A stretch of 64,000 bases of DNA, from NCBI GenBank assembly GCA_963668655.2, contig CAXXPQ010000002.1, positions 124,001 through 188,000 of the forward strand, in the 5' to 3' direction. The position numbers and the translations under genes were made by a program. Below, piece by piece: positions 1-12,778 of this stretch (within the stretch, counting starts at the first letter, position 1; each line of letters opens with the position of its first letter). This DNA is from G963668655 sp963668655. Its GTDB lineage: Bacteria; Myxococcota_A; SURF-8. The notes beneath the pieces are model-generated. The model searched no databases. It saw only the letters and a list, made by a program, of their open reading frames with translations, and was not told where the DNA came from.

Positions 1-10
1 CATCTCTGGA

Positions 11-577
11 TTGATGAAGCATGTCAAATCGGAAGGCGATCCGCCACTGCCGCTTGAAGATGCGAAGCAGATATTGACGCTGACGCTTTCAGGCGAGCCG
101 AAAGACCCGGAAATCCAGGCCACCGTTCGCGCGTATGCTATTGTCGCGCCGGATGATGCGAGTACGCCGACTCTTCTTCCGCCCGGTGCCGTTCGCCATG
201 CACCGCGAATCGGCGGAACCTGGATTGTCGGCTTTCCCGTCGTTCCCGCAGCCATTGAAGATGATGATCGCGAAGTGCGACTATTGCTGGTTGTCGATGC
301 GGTTTCCGGAATGGTTCTGCATGTGAATGCCATGCCCGGCGACCAGTTGGAAGGAGCCGTGGCCAGTTTCTTTGATCTGATTTCGGGAAATGGCAACTCT
401 CCGATGGGAAAGACAATCAAGGGCTTGCCGGATGAAATCATCTTCGCCGACGAATCACTGCAGGAAGCACTCAGATCGTCATTCAAGGCTTTGGGAGTGT
501 CCTTCCGTTTCGATGACGAGCATCCAAGTTGGACCGAGGCCGTGGAAGGGCTGGCGACTTTCATGAGCCGTCGCTGA
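11..577 (+). CDS. hypothetical protein, possibly 5'-partial
   Basis: A 188-residue frame from a TTG at 11 (an ATG follows at 14). The frame stays open to the window's left edge and no ribosome binding site is visible, so the true start may lie outside. It has no signal peptide or membrane segment. A beta-rich middle (TWIVGFPVVP, REVRLLLVVDAVSGMV) is followed by a segment of the type GLPDEIIFADESLQEAL...LGVSF. This loosely recalls the C-terminal part of DUF6930/DUF7309-type proteins of unknown function, but that match is from memory and tentative. The next gene is convergent on the minus strand, more than 600 bases away. Confidence 0.5.
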   Translation: MMKHVKSEGDPPLPLEDAKQILTLTLSGEPKDPEIQATVRAYAIVAPDDASTPTLLPPGAVRHAPRIGGTWIVGFPVVPAAIEDDDREVRLLLVVDAVSGMVLHVNAMPGDQLEGAVASFFDLISGNGNSPMGKTIKGLPDEIIFADESLQEALRSSFKALGVSFRFDDEHPSWTEAVEGLATFMSRR

Positions 578-591
578 CCGGCAGGCTTTCG

Positions 592-803
592 CTGTTAACC
601 GCGCCAACATCGCGATGTGACTGCGGAAAACGAGACAGATGCGCAGTAGCGTTAAGGTGCGCCGTGAAGCCCATGTGGATGCCTGTGCAAACTCGTCACG
701 ACTGCGAAAAACACCCTCGAAATCGCCAGTATATTCAATGTGTTCCGAGGCTGTTAACCGGGATGGCATTTCTGTTAACCAGAGAACGCCCTTGCTGTTA
801 ACC
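592..803. repeat. four copies of CTGTTAACC in a gene-free stretch
   Basis: The 9-mer CTGTTAACC occurs at 592-600, 751-759, 772-780 and 795-803, and a near copy (AGCTGTTAAA) lies near 981. The core GTTAAC is palindromic. The 634-base stretch 578-1211 has no credible gene; besides this repeat it holds only the minus-strand terminator at 996-1017. The role is unknown; the copies could be protein-binding sites. Confidence 0.5.
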
Positions 804-995
804 AGCCGAGACTGTTCTTTACCCGTTCTCTGGTTCTGAGAGGCAAGAAGCGGCCAGATGGGGATACCGGGACGAGATAGCAGGCGATCCGTCATCCGTT
901 CTCAGAATTGAAGTCGCCGACCATGAAAACGGAAAAAGCATAAAAATCAAGCAGCTATGCAAGCCTGTGAGAACTCGCATAGCTGTTAAACAAAA

Positions 996-1017
996 AGCCC
1001 ACCAAAGTTGGTGGGCT
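996..1017 (-). terminator. rho-independent terminator of the giant lipoprotein gene
   Basis: On the minus strand an 8-bp perfect stem (AGCCCACC / GGTGGGCT) with a 6-nt loop is followed directly by TTTTTG. It lies about 200 bases downstream of the stop codon of the giant lipoprotein gene and has the right orientation for it. Confidence 0.75.
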
Positions 1018-1211
1018 AGATTGTTTGGCTCGGCAACACAGACCCTCTTACGAACTGTTTCTCAGAATCGCCTGGAAGTCAAGGGAAATACCCCTAAAGA
1101 ATCAAAGGCTTACAGGCGAGTTATCCTTAGCGGATGTCCTGACTCAAGTCGAACTTTAACGAACTAGCGCTTGATAGTGACCATTCCAATTTCCAATCAT
1201 CCCTGTTGATC

Positions 1212-4200
1212 CTATTTTCTTCCAGAGTACCCTTGCGGGAAGAAAACCCACGCGACTGGTGTCGTGTTCGGCGAGCCACACCAGTGACCAGCACAGGTAT
1301 CTGAAGGACCTCTTTCGCAACAATAATCAGAGCCTGATTCTGTAACGTAGTATGTTTCGGAAACGGTAGTCTTGTGTTGCCCTGTGCTTATCTTTTTCAT
1401 TCGCCACAGTGGCCACAAATGAGTATCGTCATCATAGCCACCCCATGACCAAAGCCAATTGGCATGGCCAGTCGATATCGCGTTACTTGTATAGACGTAC
1501 CCTACGTAATAAGCATCACCCCGCGTATCGTATTCAGATCCACACTCTGACTCCCAGTCAGTTGTATAGAAATTATCATGAAATCCTTGAGCATTTGAGC
1601 TGTCAGCACAATAATAGAGCTTGGTTAAGCCGCTTATGCCATATGTATTCCGGTAAACAAGAAATACTGGGTGAGCTGGATCCCATGGCATATGTATATA
1701 CGATGAAGGTGGAGTGGGAACAACCCCAGCTGAGGTTTCTCTTTGAAGCCTGAAATTGTACCACTCATCGGATCGGTGGTATTCCCAGACCTCATACATG
1801 CATCCCATACCGTTCGAACTGGCATTGTCGATTCGACCATCACCATCATCGTCAATTCCGTTACAGGCTTCTTCCTGCGCAACGCAGCTTGAACTGTAAT
1901 TGCAACTAACGTTGCTTGAACCGGCAGAACACAGTTCGTCGCTGTCGCAGTAACGGATGGTTTGCCAGCCCTGCCATTCAGTAGAACCGCTGCATGAAGC
2001 AGAGCACCAGAACAATAGCGGTATTTGTATCTTCGTTGCCCGTCATCTCCGCAATTGGAACCGGTGCATTGGTATTCGTCATCGTATGAGTAATCGCAGA
2101 CTGTGCCCGATGAGTCGAAATTGCAGCCGTCAGTACAGCAGTCGCCTGAAGAGCATTCGCATGTTACACAGCCACCATTGCAAGTTGGATCACCAGAAGA
2201 GCAGGATTCCGTTGATGAACATATGTCTTCTGTTTGCCAGGACTTCCAAGAACCATATCCACCATCGCAAGATTCGCTGTTGCCGGAGCAGTAGCGATCA
2301 CGATAATGAATCCCAACATCGGCCCCACATGCTGTCCCCCAAGGACATCCATATTCGTATTGGGCATCTGTTTGACATATGCTTCCCGATGAGTCGTAAT
2401 TGCATCCATCACTACAACAGTCACCAGAAGTACATTCGCAATCACAGGATGATGCATATTGACAAGAGCTTAAGCCTTCTTGGCACACCTCGGTATTAGA
2501 ACAGTAATCTGCTACAGTATCGCCGATCCAATCCGACCAGTTCCCATCACATAAAGCAGAAGAACCATCGCATTGTTCCCATCTTTGCTGTTGGTAAACA
2601 TCTGCCCCGCAAGATGTTCCACCTAAGCAGGAATATCTTGTTTGCGTATCGCCGCAATCTTCCCCATATGGTAGCAGATTGCCTGAATCCGTATCGCAGC
2701 ATTCTCCGGACCAGCAATAGCGTTTCCAGATATTTGTGCAATTACCAAAGGATATGGGAAATTCGTATTCCCCAAATTCCCTAAAAAATTCAGCTCGGCC
2801 AGTCAATAAAGCTTTCTTACAATAATCAAGATATGCATACGGGGGAACAGTTATGTGATATCCGCCTTTTATTTCCGGCTTGGCTTTTATTGCTGGCCCA
2901 AGATATCCTAAAACTGCAAGTTGAATGTATGGTGATAGGGAAACTGATACTCCCATATCAACGTAAGATGGTTCATCCAAACTTGGATCAGTTGGCGGTA
3001 AAGAATTGCCAGAAAAAGATGAATCCCAATTTCCATCCCCATTTCGCCATATTGAAGCTCTGATGTCGTCATAAACGCGCTGGGCTGCAAAGTTCACCGC
3101 AGCACCTGCAGAAACTTCAGCTTTTGCTGAAAAGTCTGCCCCAAAATTTATCGAAAACGGGACAGGACCGACCATAAACCACAATATTCTACTATTTATT
3201 AAATTTCTCTTGTACTCAGGGGATACAACGGATGTGGATACATCCAATCCAAACGTAGCGTTAGCAGAAGCAGACCCAAAATATTGAAGATTTATTAGTT
3301 CAGTAACAGAATTGGCCCGCTGTATTATCAATCGCCCACGACCGTCCACGGAAGCCAATGCGCTTTCAATGGAAAATTGTCCAGAAGCGTTTTCGAATTC
3401 GAAATCGATAAAGCGCCTAGTGTTATCGCTGTAGTTGTATTGAACATTAGGTATCTCTTTTACTACATATAGATCCCTGAACACCAAATCAAGATATCCT
3501 AATACTCCATCAATTATTATTCTCGTTGGCCCTCGCACTTTTGTGGGTTCATCTATCGTTTCTATCTGGCAAATAAAACCTTCATCGACATCCCCATACA
3601 CAAGCACATCACCAGTTTCCAATACAAGCGTTTCGTCAGAAAAATTCAATTCAATTTGCTCGCAAGGGTTGGGGCTATGCTTGATAACTGTAGTAGAGGC
3701 AGGAACAACTTTCACGTTATCATAAAGCGTATACTCTATAATGTCTTCTGCTTGTTCGCACAAGCCTGTCTGCTCGTTGCAGGTTTCTCCTGTGTTGCAT
3801 CCAGGATCGCACCATCCCCCACAGCCGTCCGGGCCGCATTCTTTGCCATCACACGAGGGGAAGCATTCTGCGACACACCGTGCATATGATTCTGTAGATT
3901 CGGGAGCACTGCCAAAACCTTTTAAATAATTCAGATACCATTTCCAGTCTGGTTGGTCAGTGCGAATTGTTTGAGAGGCATAACTTCCACAATTGCCACT
4001 TAAAGACTCCTTCCAATAGCACCCATCTGTCGGACCTGGCTCTGGATCATCATCCCAACAAGTTTCCGCTGAGTAACAGCTTTCACTGGCGCAATCATCA
4101 GTTACCAGACAGGTGCCGTTAATATCCGAGATCGTACTACCAAAGGAAATGCTCCGAAGTTCAGAAATTGTAGGTAAGCGCCAACTCAGAAGTTCACCGA

Positions 4201-7200
4201 TTACCATGTCGCTACAGTAATTCTCGGAAGTTGTCCAATCTGATAAATTTGAAACAGGTGGATCTTCCCAAATTAACCGTGTTTCTGGATCAAACCAGCA
4301 CCAACCATTGGAAGACCATCCGTAGGCATCCAGATCGGGCTTGCATTCTTGGCAAGGATTATTGGGGTTGATATCTCCTGAGAAATAATAGTATTGCCCT
4401 TCGATCAGACAATCTGCGACGGAATCATATTCGTCTTCTTCATCACCATCGATGATTTCGAGATCTCCATCAACCACCGTATCCCCATCAATAAAGTCGC
4501 CGTCCGCAATCTCCTCATCCCCATCAACAACAACGTCCCCGTCTACAAGGTCGCCGTCCGTCGGCCAGTCGTCATCGCCGTCAACCGGGATGTCAGTGTC
4601 GCCGTCAATCACACTGCCTTCTCGAACACAGCGGAATCCATCTACAGAACTCCCATTTTCTTCTCCAGTGCTGTTAGCATGATCTGCGCGTAGAAGAGCG
4701 ACATCGCGTTCCTGCCAATGAGCACCACGTAGAGATGAGGCGAGATTACTTTCATCGAGAGTTCTTTCGCGAATATTTCCAATCATATCACAAAGCCCAC
4801 TGACGCTATCACCTTGACCTTTACTACAGACTGGCCAGGTGTGTTGCAAGCTACAGCCGTCTGTTGTTTCGTCGCCATAATCGGACTGCATAATACAATA
4901 ATCGCAAGTTGGAAATTCGTTACCCCAAGCATAACTTCGGCTTCCATTGTTTGAGGCTTCGGCATACCATTCATCATCTGTAGGCAGCCTGCCCCCTGCC
5001 CATTCGCAGAAATCGTTCATAGAATTGCCAGAGATACAATTTACTGGATGATCCCCCCTATCAAGAAAACTCCAATTGCATGTGGTACAATCGCCACACA
5101 CAAGCTCTTCTGCACAGCCACCGGCTTGGACACAGGCTTTATATTGATTAACCGTGATTTCTGATTTTGTAAACTCGATATCCGCTGGCTGGCTGTAAAC
5201 CCATTCAAGGTTGGTTGGTTCGCATAGTCCTGCTTCTGGACAATACTCCCCATCGTTGCAGTCTCCACAGCTATTCCCGCACCCATCATCCCCGCATTCT
5301 TTGCCATCGCAAAAAGATTCGCAGGGTAGGATTCCACCCCGGACACACCACGCTGTAGCCGTATCTGTTTTAGTTTGGCCATAATTGATGTAGCCTATAT
5401 TGAAAGCGAGATGATGAGCAAGATAGGGATCTATAGGATTAGAAGTGGCTGACCAAAAATCTGCCTTACCAACTTCATAGTTGGGCCATGGAAAAGAAGA
5501 TGAAGGATGGATTATCGCAGGATTCACCAAAGATGAGAGCTCAAGTATTGTCGGCAAACGCCAGTCTGTGTACTCATCCTTTACTAATTCTTCACAATAG
5601 GACAAAGCGTGCTGCCAGGACATTTCTTGAGCAGGTACATGCGTTTGTTGTATCCATTGCAATCCTGTCTCTGTATCAAGTATCACATTGTCAACATTTC
5701 CGGTCTTTTGATACCGCTCTGCATTCTCAACAGGGAAATAGTCGCTGCCTCTTACACACCTCACATCTCGCGTCGGAGATGTTTCGACAACACCCGATCT
5801 TCCATCCGTAAAGTCTACATACCAGGTTTCATCGCGAGGAAATATGTCAGTATGCGTGGGTGTGGACGTATAAAATCCCTTGCCGTCAACTGGCGTATTC
5901 GGAAAAGCTCTTTGGCTAATCGTCGGACTACCGTGCCCATAATCCAGCAGACTCCTCAGTTCATAGATATTCGGCAAGCGCCAATCGTCATGGCCACCGT
6001 AAACCAAATCTTCACAGTAGCTGCCTGCTTCGGAGAATGAACATAGAGAGCCACTGGGTGACCCCCCAGTACACCCCGCGTAGGTGTCTGGAAGGACACG
6101 TTGCCAAATCAATCCTGTCAGGGAATCCTCCGCCACATCTCCCTCAACAGCAGGCAATGGGCAGCCCTCGTAAGCACTTCCTGAAGCGTCCGAGCAACTG
6201 AAGTGTCGTGAGTTGGTATGGTATTGAGAATCCTGGCCGCAGAAGGCGATAGCGGGATCATCGCCGCAGGAGGCGGGAATGCCGCCAATATCGGCGCAAT
6301 CGATTTGGGACGCGTTGTCGTAACAGGTGTGCTGGTTGGTAGGTGTTACCGGGAAGGGGATAAATTCGCATTGACCATCTAGGCATCTTTCTTCTGCATT
6401 GCATTCTCCGCAACTATTCCCGCATCCGTCAACTCCGCATTCCTTGTCGAAACAGGTACTGTTACAAGAGGTTCCACAAAGTCCTTCTTCGTACAGGGAT
6501 TGAATCTCTGCTTCGGACATGGAGTAATTGTATATCTTGACCTCATCAATATTGCCATTCCACCATGAATCGGGGCGATAGTTTGTATCCCACCCACCGG
6601 AGTAATAATTCATTTGGCCGATGTCGATATAGTGATTATTGAATGCAATTGTTTCAGAATATCCTTCAGAAAAAGTCGATACGTTTTCACCATTGAGATA
6701 TAGAGAATAGGTTCCACCATTTCGGACACCTGCGATGTGGTACCATTGGTTCAACTCAAGAGTTCCACCTATTGCCATGTCACCATGTATTTCGCAACCA
6801 TCACAAGGGTTATAGAAAAATCGCAATGTTGCAGAAGTTGATTCTCCCTGGGTACCACCATCTCCAACAGTAGTTATCTGGATTGCCCTTGCTCCTCTTT
6901 GACCTCCTGGCCCCTTCGTTTGAATCGTTAGTAACCCTTCAATGTAATCAAAAGAGGTGGCCTTCGCCCACAACGAAATTGAGAAATCATCGAACGAATG
7001 CGTAAACCCATCTACTTCCACATAGCTTTCGCTTCCATTGCAGTTGAGCATATTTTCGCTACCACATTCAACATTGCTGGAATTGATATAATTTCCATCC
7101 CATCCGTTGCCGGAACTGTCCAAAGCTACGGTTCCACTATCTTCTTCAAATTTCCACCACGCGACCAAGGTAGATCCTGTGCAACTACCAGACTCGTGGC

Positions 7201-10200
7201 AGGTATCATTAAATGTAGTTGGATCTCCATCATCGCACGTCTCACCGTCTTCCAGCACCGTCCAACCCGTTGGACTTGCGAGGTCGCAAGCTTTGCAGGA
7301 ATCGTCACCCGCCGAGGCTTTTCTTGCATCTTCTTCATAGCAAGCCTCTTCGATCAGGCATCCGGAATAGGTGCTGATATGACAGGCACCACCTGAGCAC
7401 ACGTCATCCGTACAATTGTAGCCGAGATCGCAGGAGTTTTCGTCGTCGTTTTCATCTATGCAGTAATACTCGGCATGGCAAGCCAAGTTCGTGCATTCAT
7501 TACTGTCTTCGGAATAGTCACCGCAACCGCTCACGTCTGTGCAGTCGGCGCAGAAACCATCAAGGCACTGGTCGGAATCATCGCCGCTTTCGACTCCAAT
7601 CTGGCACGGTGCGCCATTGGCTTCGTCGCTGAAATCGCAAAGATGGGACTCCATGCAGACAGCCGTCGTGCATTCATCGTCTCGGCCATCCCAAGCGAGA
7701 TCCCCGCAGCCACCCTCATCGTAGCAATCCAGGCACGTCCCAAGAACGCACTGATCCTGATTTGATTCTCCACAGACCGTACCATCACCCGCATCATTGA
7801 AGTCGCAGATATGACCTTCAATGCAGACCCGCTCGGAGCAGGCGAATTCCCGGTCACCCCAGGGCAGATCGGAGCAGCCGCCATTATCCCAGCAGTCCAC
7901 GCACAAGCCGGATCCATCGCATTGATCCGAATCGTCCCCGCTTCCGTCTGACTGGCAAGAGGTCCCCTTGGCTTCATCGTCGAATCCGCAGGCATTACCT
8001 TCCAAACAGGCAATGGAAGAACACTCGTCATCCCGCTCGTCCATCGTCAGTTCCGAGCAACCGGATACATCCGTACAATCCACACATACTCCAGCCAGAC
8101 ATTGATCGTCCGTGTCGCAGACCGTCCCGTCTGTTTCATCGTCAAATTCGCAGGAGTGGCTTTCAGTGTCGCACACGCGGACCGAACAAGCTTCCTCACG
8201 CTCGCCCCAGGCCAGATCCGAACAGCCGCCATCGTTGAAGCAGTCCTCACACGAACCGGAGACGCACTGATCTCCGTCACCGCAGGCGTAACCTTCTTCC
8301 TGGAATCCATCGACCGGGCAGGCAGCACTCGATCCGGTGCAGGATTCGGCGATATCGCAATCGTTCTCGTTGTCGGCTTCCCGGCAAACCACCTGGTCGG
8401 ACTTGTACCCATCATGCGGACAATCCGGTCCATCTCCGGGGCATAGTTCCGCCACATCGCACAATTCACCTTCTGCCTGCGGTCGGCATTCGACCGTCTC
8501 CGCCTTAAAACCGTCCTCGGGGCAGGAACCTTCACCGTCGCAGAACTCTGCAACATCGCAGAGGCCAACAGCTGCGCGGCACTCGGTCTGATCTGAAGCG
8601 TGATTGGGTTGACAGGTTCCAGCCCCATCACAAGTATCGGGAGCCGAACAGATCGTATCAGACTGGTCACCGCAGGTCGCGCCTGAGTCTTTGTTTTCAT
8701 GGATGCACTGCCCTTGATCGTTACATTGATCCGCAGTGCAGTCGTTGCCGTCGTCTGTGCAGTTTTGCCCCTCATTATGAGGCTGTCCATTGATGCAGCA
8801 TATCCCGTCTGACTCGCAGGTCTGCCACGGCAGGCATTCCCCTGCCTGGCAGCGGGTTTCGCTCGTTTCAGGATTGCTATCATCGCAGGGCGTGCCGTCA
8901 GGCAAGTCATCGTATACACAGCCGTCGGCGTCGTCTGTCGATAAGGTGCAGAAATCCAGCGTGCAGACGTTCGAATCATCGCAGGTCTGGGTGGTCTGCC
9001 ATTCGCTATCCGAACACAGCCAATGCTCCGCGCCGTTGCAGGTTTCCATACCTTCAATACAGGGATCACAGCCGCTCGAAGTGCAATACGTCCCTGGCGG
9101 ACAGGTTTCCAATGGTTGCCAGGAGCAGAGGGTGTCGCATTTCTCCCGATTGCGGGCGTCGGCGCACTGGATCTGTCCAGGTTGGCAGAAGTTAGAATCT
9201 GGTGGACAGCAGCCGGGATAGGTACATGGCGTACCGCGACCGACCATATCGCGAGTTTTGAATCGTTGGCCAGAGCCATCCTCACGTTCAAAAGTCAAAG
9301 TCAATTCATCAGTGATGACGTCGACTACGGTCGGATGAAATACCGCATTTAAGGTGTAGTCAGCCCCCGCTGCAATAGCTTCCCGTCCCGCCGGGCAATT
9401 TATCGTGAAATTGGTGCTGTCTTCGTATTCGCAGCCACTCAGGATCATAGGAAAGGGACAGCGATTTTCAATCTCGAATTTGTCGTTTACCCGATCACGA
9501 TTGTAGTAGGCTTCTCCGAAATCCAGCGTCGGATTCGGCTCGACCAGGACGATGCAATCCGCCACGTTGGCCGATACATCCAGTTTTAATGAGCTATCCT
9601 GTTCCAGACAGGACGAGGTCCAGGCTACACGGATTTCCCCGGAGTACGCGCCGGGATCCGTCTTCTCACGAAAGCGCAAGGTACAGATCTTGTTCTCACC
9701 CGATCCGAGAAGAAACCCTGTGGTCAATTCGGTCGGATTACAGTCCGACCATTCAAAATTGTTGGTGAACTGGTCGTCCAGGGTCAGCGTGATCCAGACC
9801 GGAGCATTGGCGGATGTTTCGCCGACGTTTTCCACTTTAACCGTAACCGGGTTCGCCGTTCCCTCCGGCAGGACATCATCGAAGGATATGGTCTGATCGG
9901 CGGTAATGAGCTGATCGTTGACGCTCAGTTTCAGATTGGGCGTGCCCTTGCACTGTGAGATTAGTTTCACCCGCTTGGTCGGGACACAGGGATCGTCGGT
10001 CTCGATAACCAGGACCGCATCATCATGCGTTAGGTCTGCATCACGCGGGGTGTAGGCAATGGTCACCGTATAAGGCGATGTATTGGAAACATTCTGATTC
10101 AGAGTGACGTTATGGCAAGCGCCTTGGGTTTCATCCGGGCAAGAATCTACAACAATCGAATATTCGAAGGTTTCGTCGTCATCAAAAATGGAGAGCGATT

Positions 10201-10513
10201 GAATCTTGCGCGCAGCATCGGACGTAATAGTAAAGGATTGAGTCTGCTCGGACCCGGTGGATACGGCACCGAAGTCGAGGGTATTATCCTCAAGCCCGAT
10301 CTGGATCGATTCCACACATTCCGTATCGGGCTCCGTTTCTTCTTCGGAATCAGTCTTGTCTTCGTCCCCATCGATAACAGGGACATCCTGCTCCAGATCG
10401 CCGTCGGGATTCCCGGAAGAACCTGAGTCGGACGAACATCCACCGAAAGCCAGGGATAAAAGCAGAACAGCGGCCAAAAGCCGACCAACGCCGATCAAGC
10501 CCGAACGGGTCAT
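1212..10513 (-). CDS. giant Cys-rich multidomain surface lipoprotein (about 3,100 aa, one frameshift near the 3' end)
   Basis: The start is the ATG at 10513, preceded by GGGAGG. It opens a lipoprotein signal peptide (MTRSGLIGVGRLLAAVLLL, lipobox LAFGGC), so the product is probably anchored in the envelope. Order with approximate residues: Asp/Glu linker; ASH/HYDIN-like Ig domains 60-430; Cys-rich repeats 430-1060; LamG-like lectin fold 1120-1340 (LVAWWKFEEDSG); two Lcl/DUF1566 domains 1460-1730 (TGLIWQ, DDWRLPNIYELRSLLD); an FGE/SUMF1-like domain 1770-1970 (WAGGRLPTDDEW); a DGD-repeat linker 1970-2030; a third DUF1566 2070-2210; a CGPDGCGG knot; a beta-rich region; Cys-rich YCSG repeats 2590-2840; a NGIDDDGDG motif near 2885; and a Tyr/Trp-rich end. 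The reading frame changes near 1990-2012: adding one base makes the total length divisible by three and restores the repeat pattern. No catalytic role is assigned; adhesion or a surface structure is inferred. Confidence 0.8.
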
Positions 10514-10949
10514 GGGATCCTCCCAGTTTGCCACCGAATACGGAAGTGTTGAGCAGAATTTATACGTTCCTGATCCTAGCAGATTAACGCATAGGATCAA
10601 ATTAATTATCATGGCTTTTCGTTGGTTTAACCCGATACTTACTAACGGAAGTGTCAAATATTGGGCAGGTATGACATATTACGGCATACGTAGGTTTGCC
10701 AGCGTCCGGACGGTCACTTCCGCATGAGACGCCGATGGGATCGACGCCACGAAGATGACGAGTCGCAGGCGGTTTCCGCGTGAAGTTGGTCGCCGAAATA
10801 AGTTTTACCATCCATTTCGTATGTGAAATCAAACCCTTCAATGTTTTCAACGCTCAAAGAAACTGGCCTTGCTCACCGGAATGGATTATTATCCCTGCAC
10901 GCCGCCGAAACATTTTCCGGCGGAAAATCAGGATTGAAATGAAACCCTT
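10514..10949. other. gene-free stretch
   Basis: 436 bases between the giant lipoprotein start and the next plus-strand gene. Only short frames without ribosome binding sites are present. It presumably carries the lipoprotein promoter on the minus strand, but I could not pick out convincing -35/-10 boxes. The mobile-element backbone begins somewhere to the right of it. Confidence 0.4.
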
Positions 10950-11675
10950 ATGAAAGCGCATCCCGATCCCAAACCGCCTGCTCGCCTCTATCACGCCTCG
11001 CCCTGGGTGTTGAAGCCGGAAGCGTTGATCCGGCCGCGTTGGTCGCTGTTTGCGCTGCAGTACAAAGTCTGGATCACCGCCTCGATGCGCTCGGCCAGGG
11101 CGACCGCCGCCATGATCCTCGAATCAGTGGAGACGGGCCTGCCGGGATACGCCGGAACCACTTTCGGCCAGCGGGATCTCCCAGGAGACTGCCACGGCGT
11201 ATGGATCTACCGGGTCAAGCCCACCGGCCCGGTGGAGCGTGGCGGAAAAGGCGAATGGACCACATCCTTCCCCGTTCGCGTGCTGGAAATTGCAGGCCGC
11301 TACGGTGAACCCGAACGGAATCAACTCGACGATCCCCCGCTGCGCTCGGATGACGAGGTAGGCGCTTACGCGGACGGTATCCCGAAGATCGAAGCGGAGG
11401 TGATTGCAAGCATCGCCGGGGCATACAGGGATTGCCCCGATGAATCGGCCTTCGTCGAATCCATCGGCTATCGGTACCTGACAGATGAGCTGGCGACGGA
11501 GCTGTTCAAGGTGTTGCAGGCGGATCAACGTCAGGGTATCGAGACCGTTATCGAAGGCTGGCTCCATCGGAAGGCGGAGGAAGCGGCCCTGCGCATGCAG
11601 GAGATCCGGCGGCGCGAGCATCACAAACGCCTGCCCGATCCGCGCTACGACCGGGCGAAACTGAAACGACTATGA
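10950..11675 (+). CDS. hypothetical protein upstream of metallophosphoesterase
   Basis: 241 residues from an ATG, soluble, with no signal peptide. The N-terminal half contains a Gly/Pro-rich region around GLPGYAGTTFGQRDLPGDCHGVWIYRVKP. The C-terminal 80 residues are helical and charged and end in a basic tail (RREHHKRLPDPRYDRAKLKRL). I do not recognise the family. Its stop overlaps the start of the metallophosphoesterase gene by 4 nt (ATGA), so the two are probably co-translated. It is the first gene of the plus-strand mobile backbone. Confidence 0.65.
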   Translation: MKAHPDPKPPARLYHASPWVLKPEALIRPRWSLFALQYKVWITASMRSARATAAMILESVETGLPGYAGTTFGQRDLPGDCHGVWIYRVKPTGPVERGGKGEWTTSFPVRVLEIAGRYGEPERNQLDDPPLRSDDEVGAYADGIPKIEAEVIASIAGAYRDCPDESAFVESIGYRYLTDELATELFKVLQADQRQGIETVIEGWLHRKAEEAALRMQEIRRREHHKRLPDPRYDRAKLKRL

Positions 11676-12715
11676 ACGAGCGAAACGACCATAACATTCA
11701 CAATCTATCGGATTCCCAGTCGGAACCACTCCGCCTGCTGCTGCTGAGCGATACCCACGGACAACTGGGCGTCATCAACGACCTTGCCCGGAAGACCGGA
11801 GCCGACGCCATGCTCCACGCCGGGGATTTCGGGTTCTACGACGAGGAAAGTTACGACCGGCTCTCCGACCGCGAACTGCGCCTGCAGGTGATGCACTCGG
11901 ATTTGCCGAAGGAGGAAAAGGACCGCCTTCTGTCCCTGCCCGCCGACGCGCGTCCATCCGCCATGAAAGCAGTTTTGCCCTTGAGCGAATTTCCGGATTA
12001 CCTCGCGGGCCGCAAACGCTTCGATGTCCCGGTATACGCGGTTTGGGGAAATCACGAGGATCTCGACGTGGTGGATCGGCTGTTCCGGGGTGAGCTGCAG
12101 GTTGAAAACCTTCACCTGCTGCATCATCGCCAGGCCTTTCGGATCGGCTCCGCCCTGGTGTACGGCCTGGGAGGCAACCTGCTGGTCGGCGCGAAACTGC
12201 TGCAACGTCCCCTGGCGGGCGGATCGGGCCGGATCTGGAGCACCCTCTCCCAATACGCCGATCTGGTGGAAACGGTCGCAAGTGAGCATGAGCCATCCGG
12301 CCCGCAGGTTTTCGTCTCCCACGTCAGCCCCGGCAAGGAGCCCTTCATCGAGTATCTCGCCGCGCGGACGCGGGCCGACTGGACGGTCAGCGGCCACATG
12401 GGCGCGCCGGCCGCCATGATCTGGAACCCCTTCGCCATCCGCGAGGTGGACGAGGAGGAAACGCACCTGCAAAACGGTTTTGATGCCGTGCGCCGCGCCT
12501 GTATCGAAGCCGCCGGGGCCGACTCCGCTGCGGTTGAATCCCTGCTGGATCGCATCGGCCCGCTGCCCGAAGAACGAATCTACATGGGACGCCGCACCCA
12601 CGCGCCGCGCTGGTATCGGGACATGACCCACGTCAATCTGCCCGACGCCCACATCGGCTACGCCGTCCTTACCATCCGCGAGAAACGGGTCAGGATCGAA
12701 ACCTTCGTTCAATAA
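11672..12715 (+). CDS. calcineurin-like metallophosphoesterase
   Basis: A 347-residue soluble phosphoesterase. The metal-binding blocks of the superfamily are all visible: SDTHG near residue 27, GDFGF near 49, GNHED near 126, SHVSPG near 214 and SGHMG near 240. It should hydrolyse a phosphodiester or phosphomonoester with two bound metal ions; the substrate cannot be told from sequence. An insert of about 60 residues rich in Glu and Arg lies between the second and third motifs. It starts inside the stop of the upstream hypothetical gene and is followed by a hairpin terminator, which suggests a two-gene transcript. Confidence 0.85.
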   Translation: MNERNDHNIHNLSDSQSEPLRLLLLSDTHGQLGVINDLARKTGADAMLHAGDFGFYDEESYDRLSDRELRLQVMHSDLPKEEKDRLLSLPADARPSAMKAVLPLSEFPDYLAGRKRFDVPVYAVWGNHEDLDVVDRLFRGELQVENLHLLHHRQAFRIGSALVYGLGGNLLVGAKLLQRPLAGGSGRIWSTLSQYADLVETVASEHEPSGPQVFVSHVSPGKEPFIEYLAARTRADWTVSGHMGAPAAMIWNPFAIREVDEEETHLQNGFDAVRRACIEAAGADSAAVESLLDRIGPLPEERIYMGRRTHAPRWYRDMTHVNLPDAHIGYAVLTIREKRVRIETFVQ

Positions 12716-12778
12716 TCATCTAGAAAATCAACGTATTCTCCGAACTTGGCTGACGAATTTCGCCTTTCGCCAGCGCTG

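Noticed and set aside
8047..9291. 414-residue minus-strand frame inside the giant lipoprotein gene
   Set aside because: It is an alternative frame of the Cys-rich repeats, rich in Arg/Ala/Thr, with no family motif and no ribosome binding site; a shadow.
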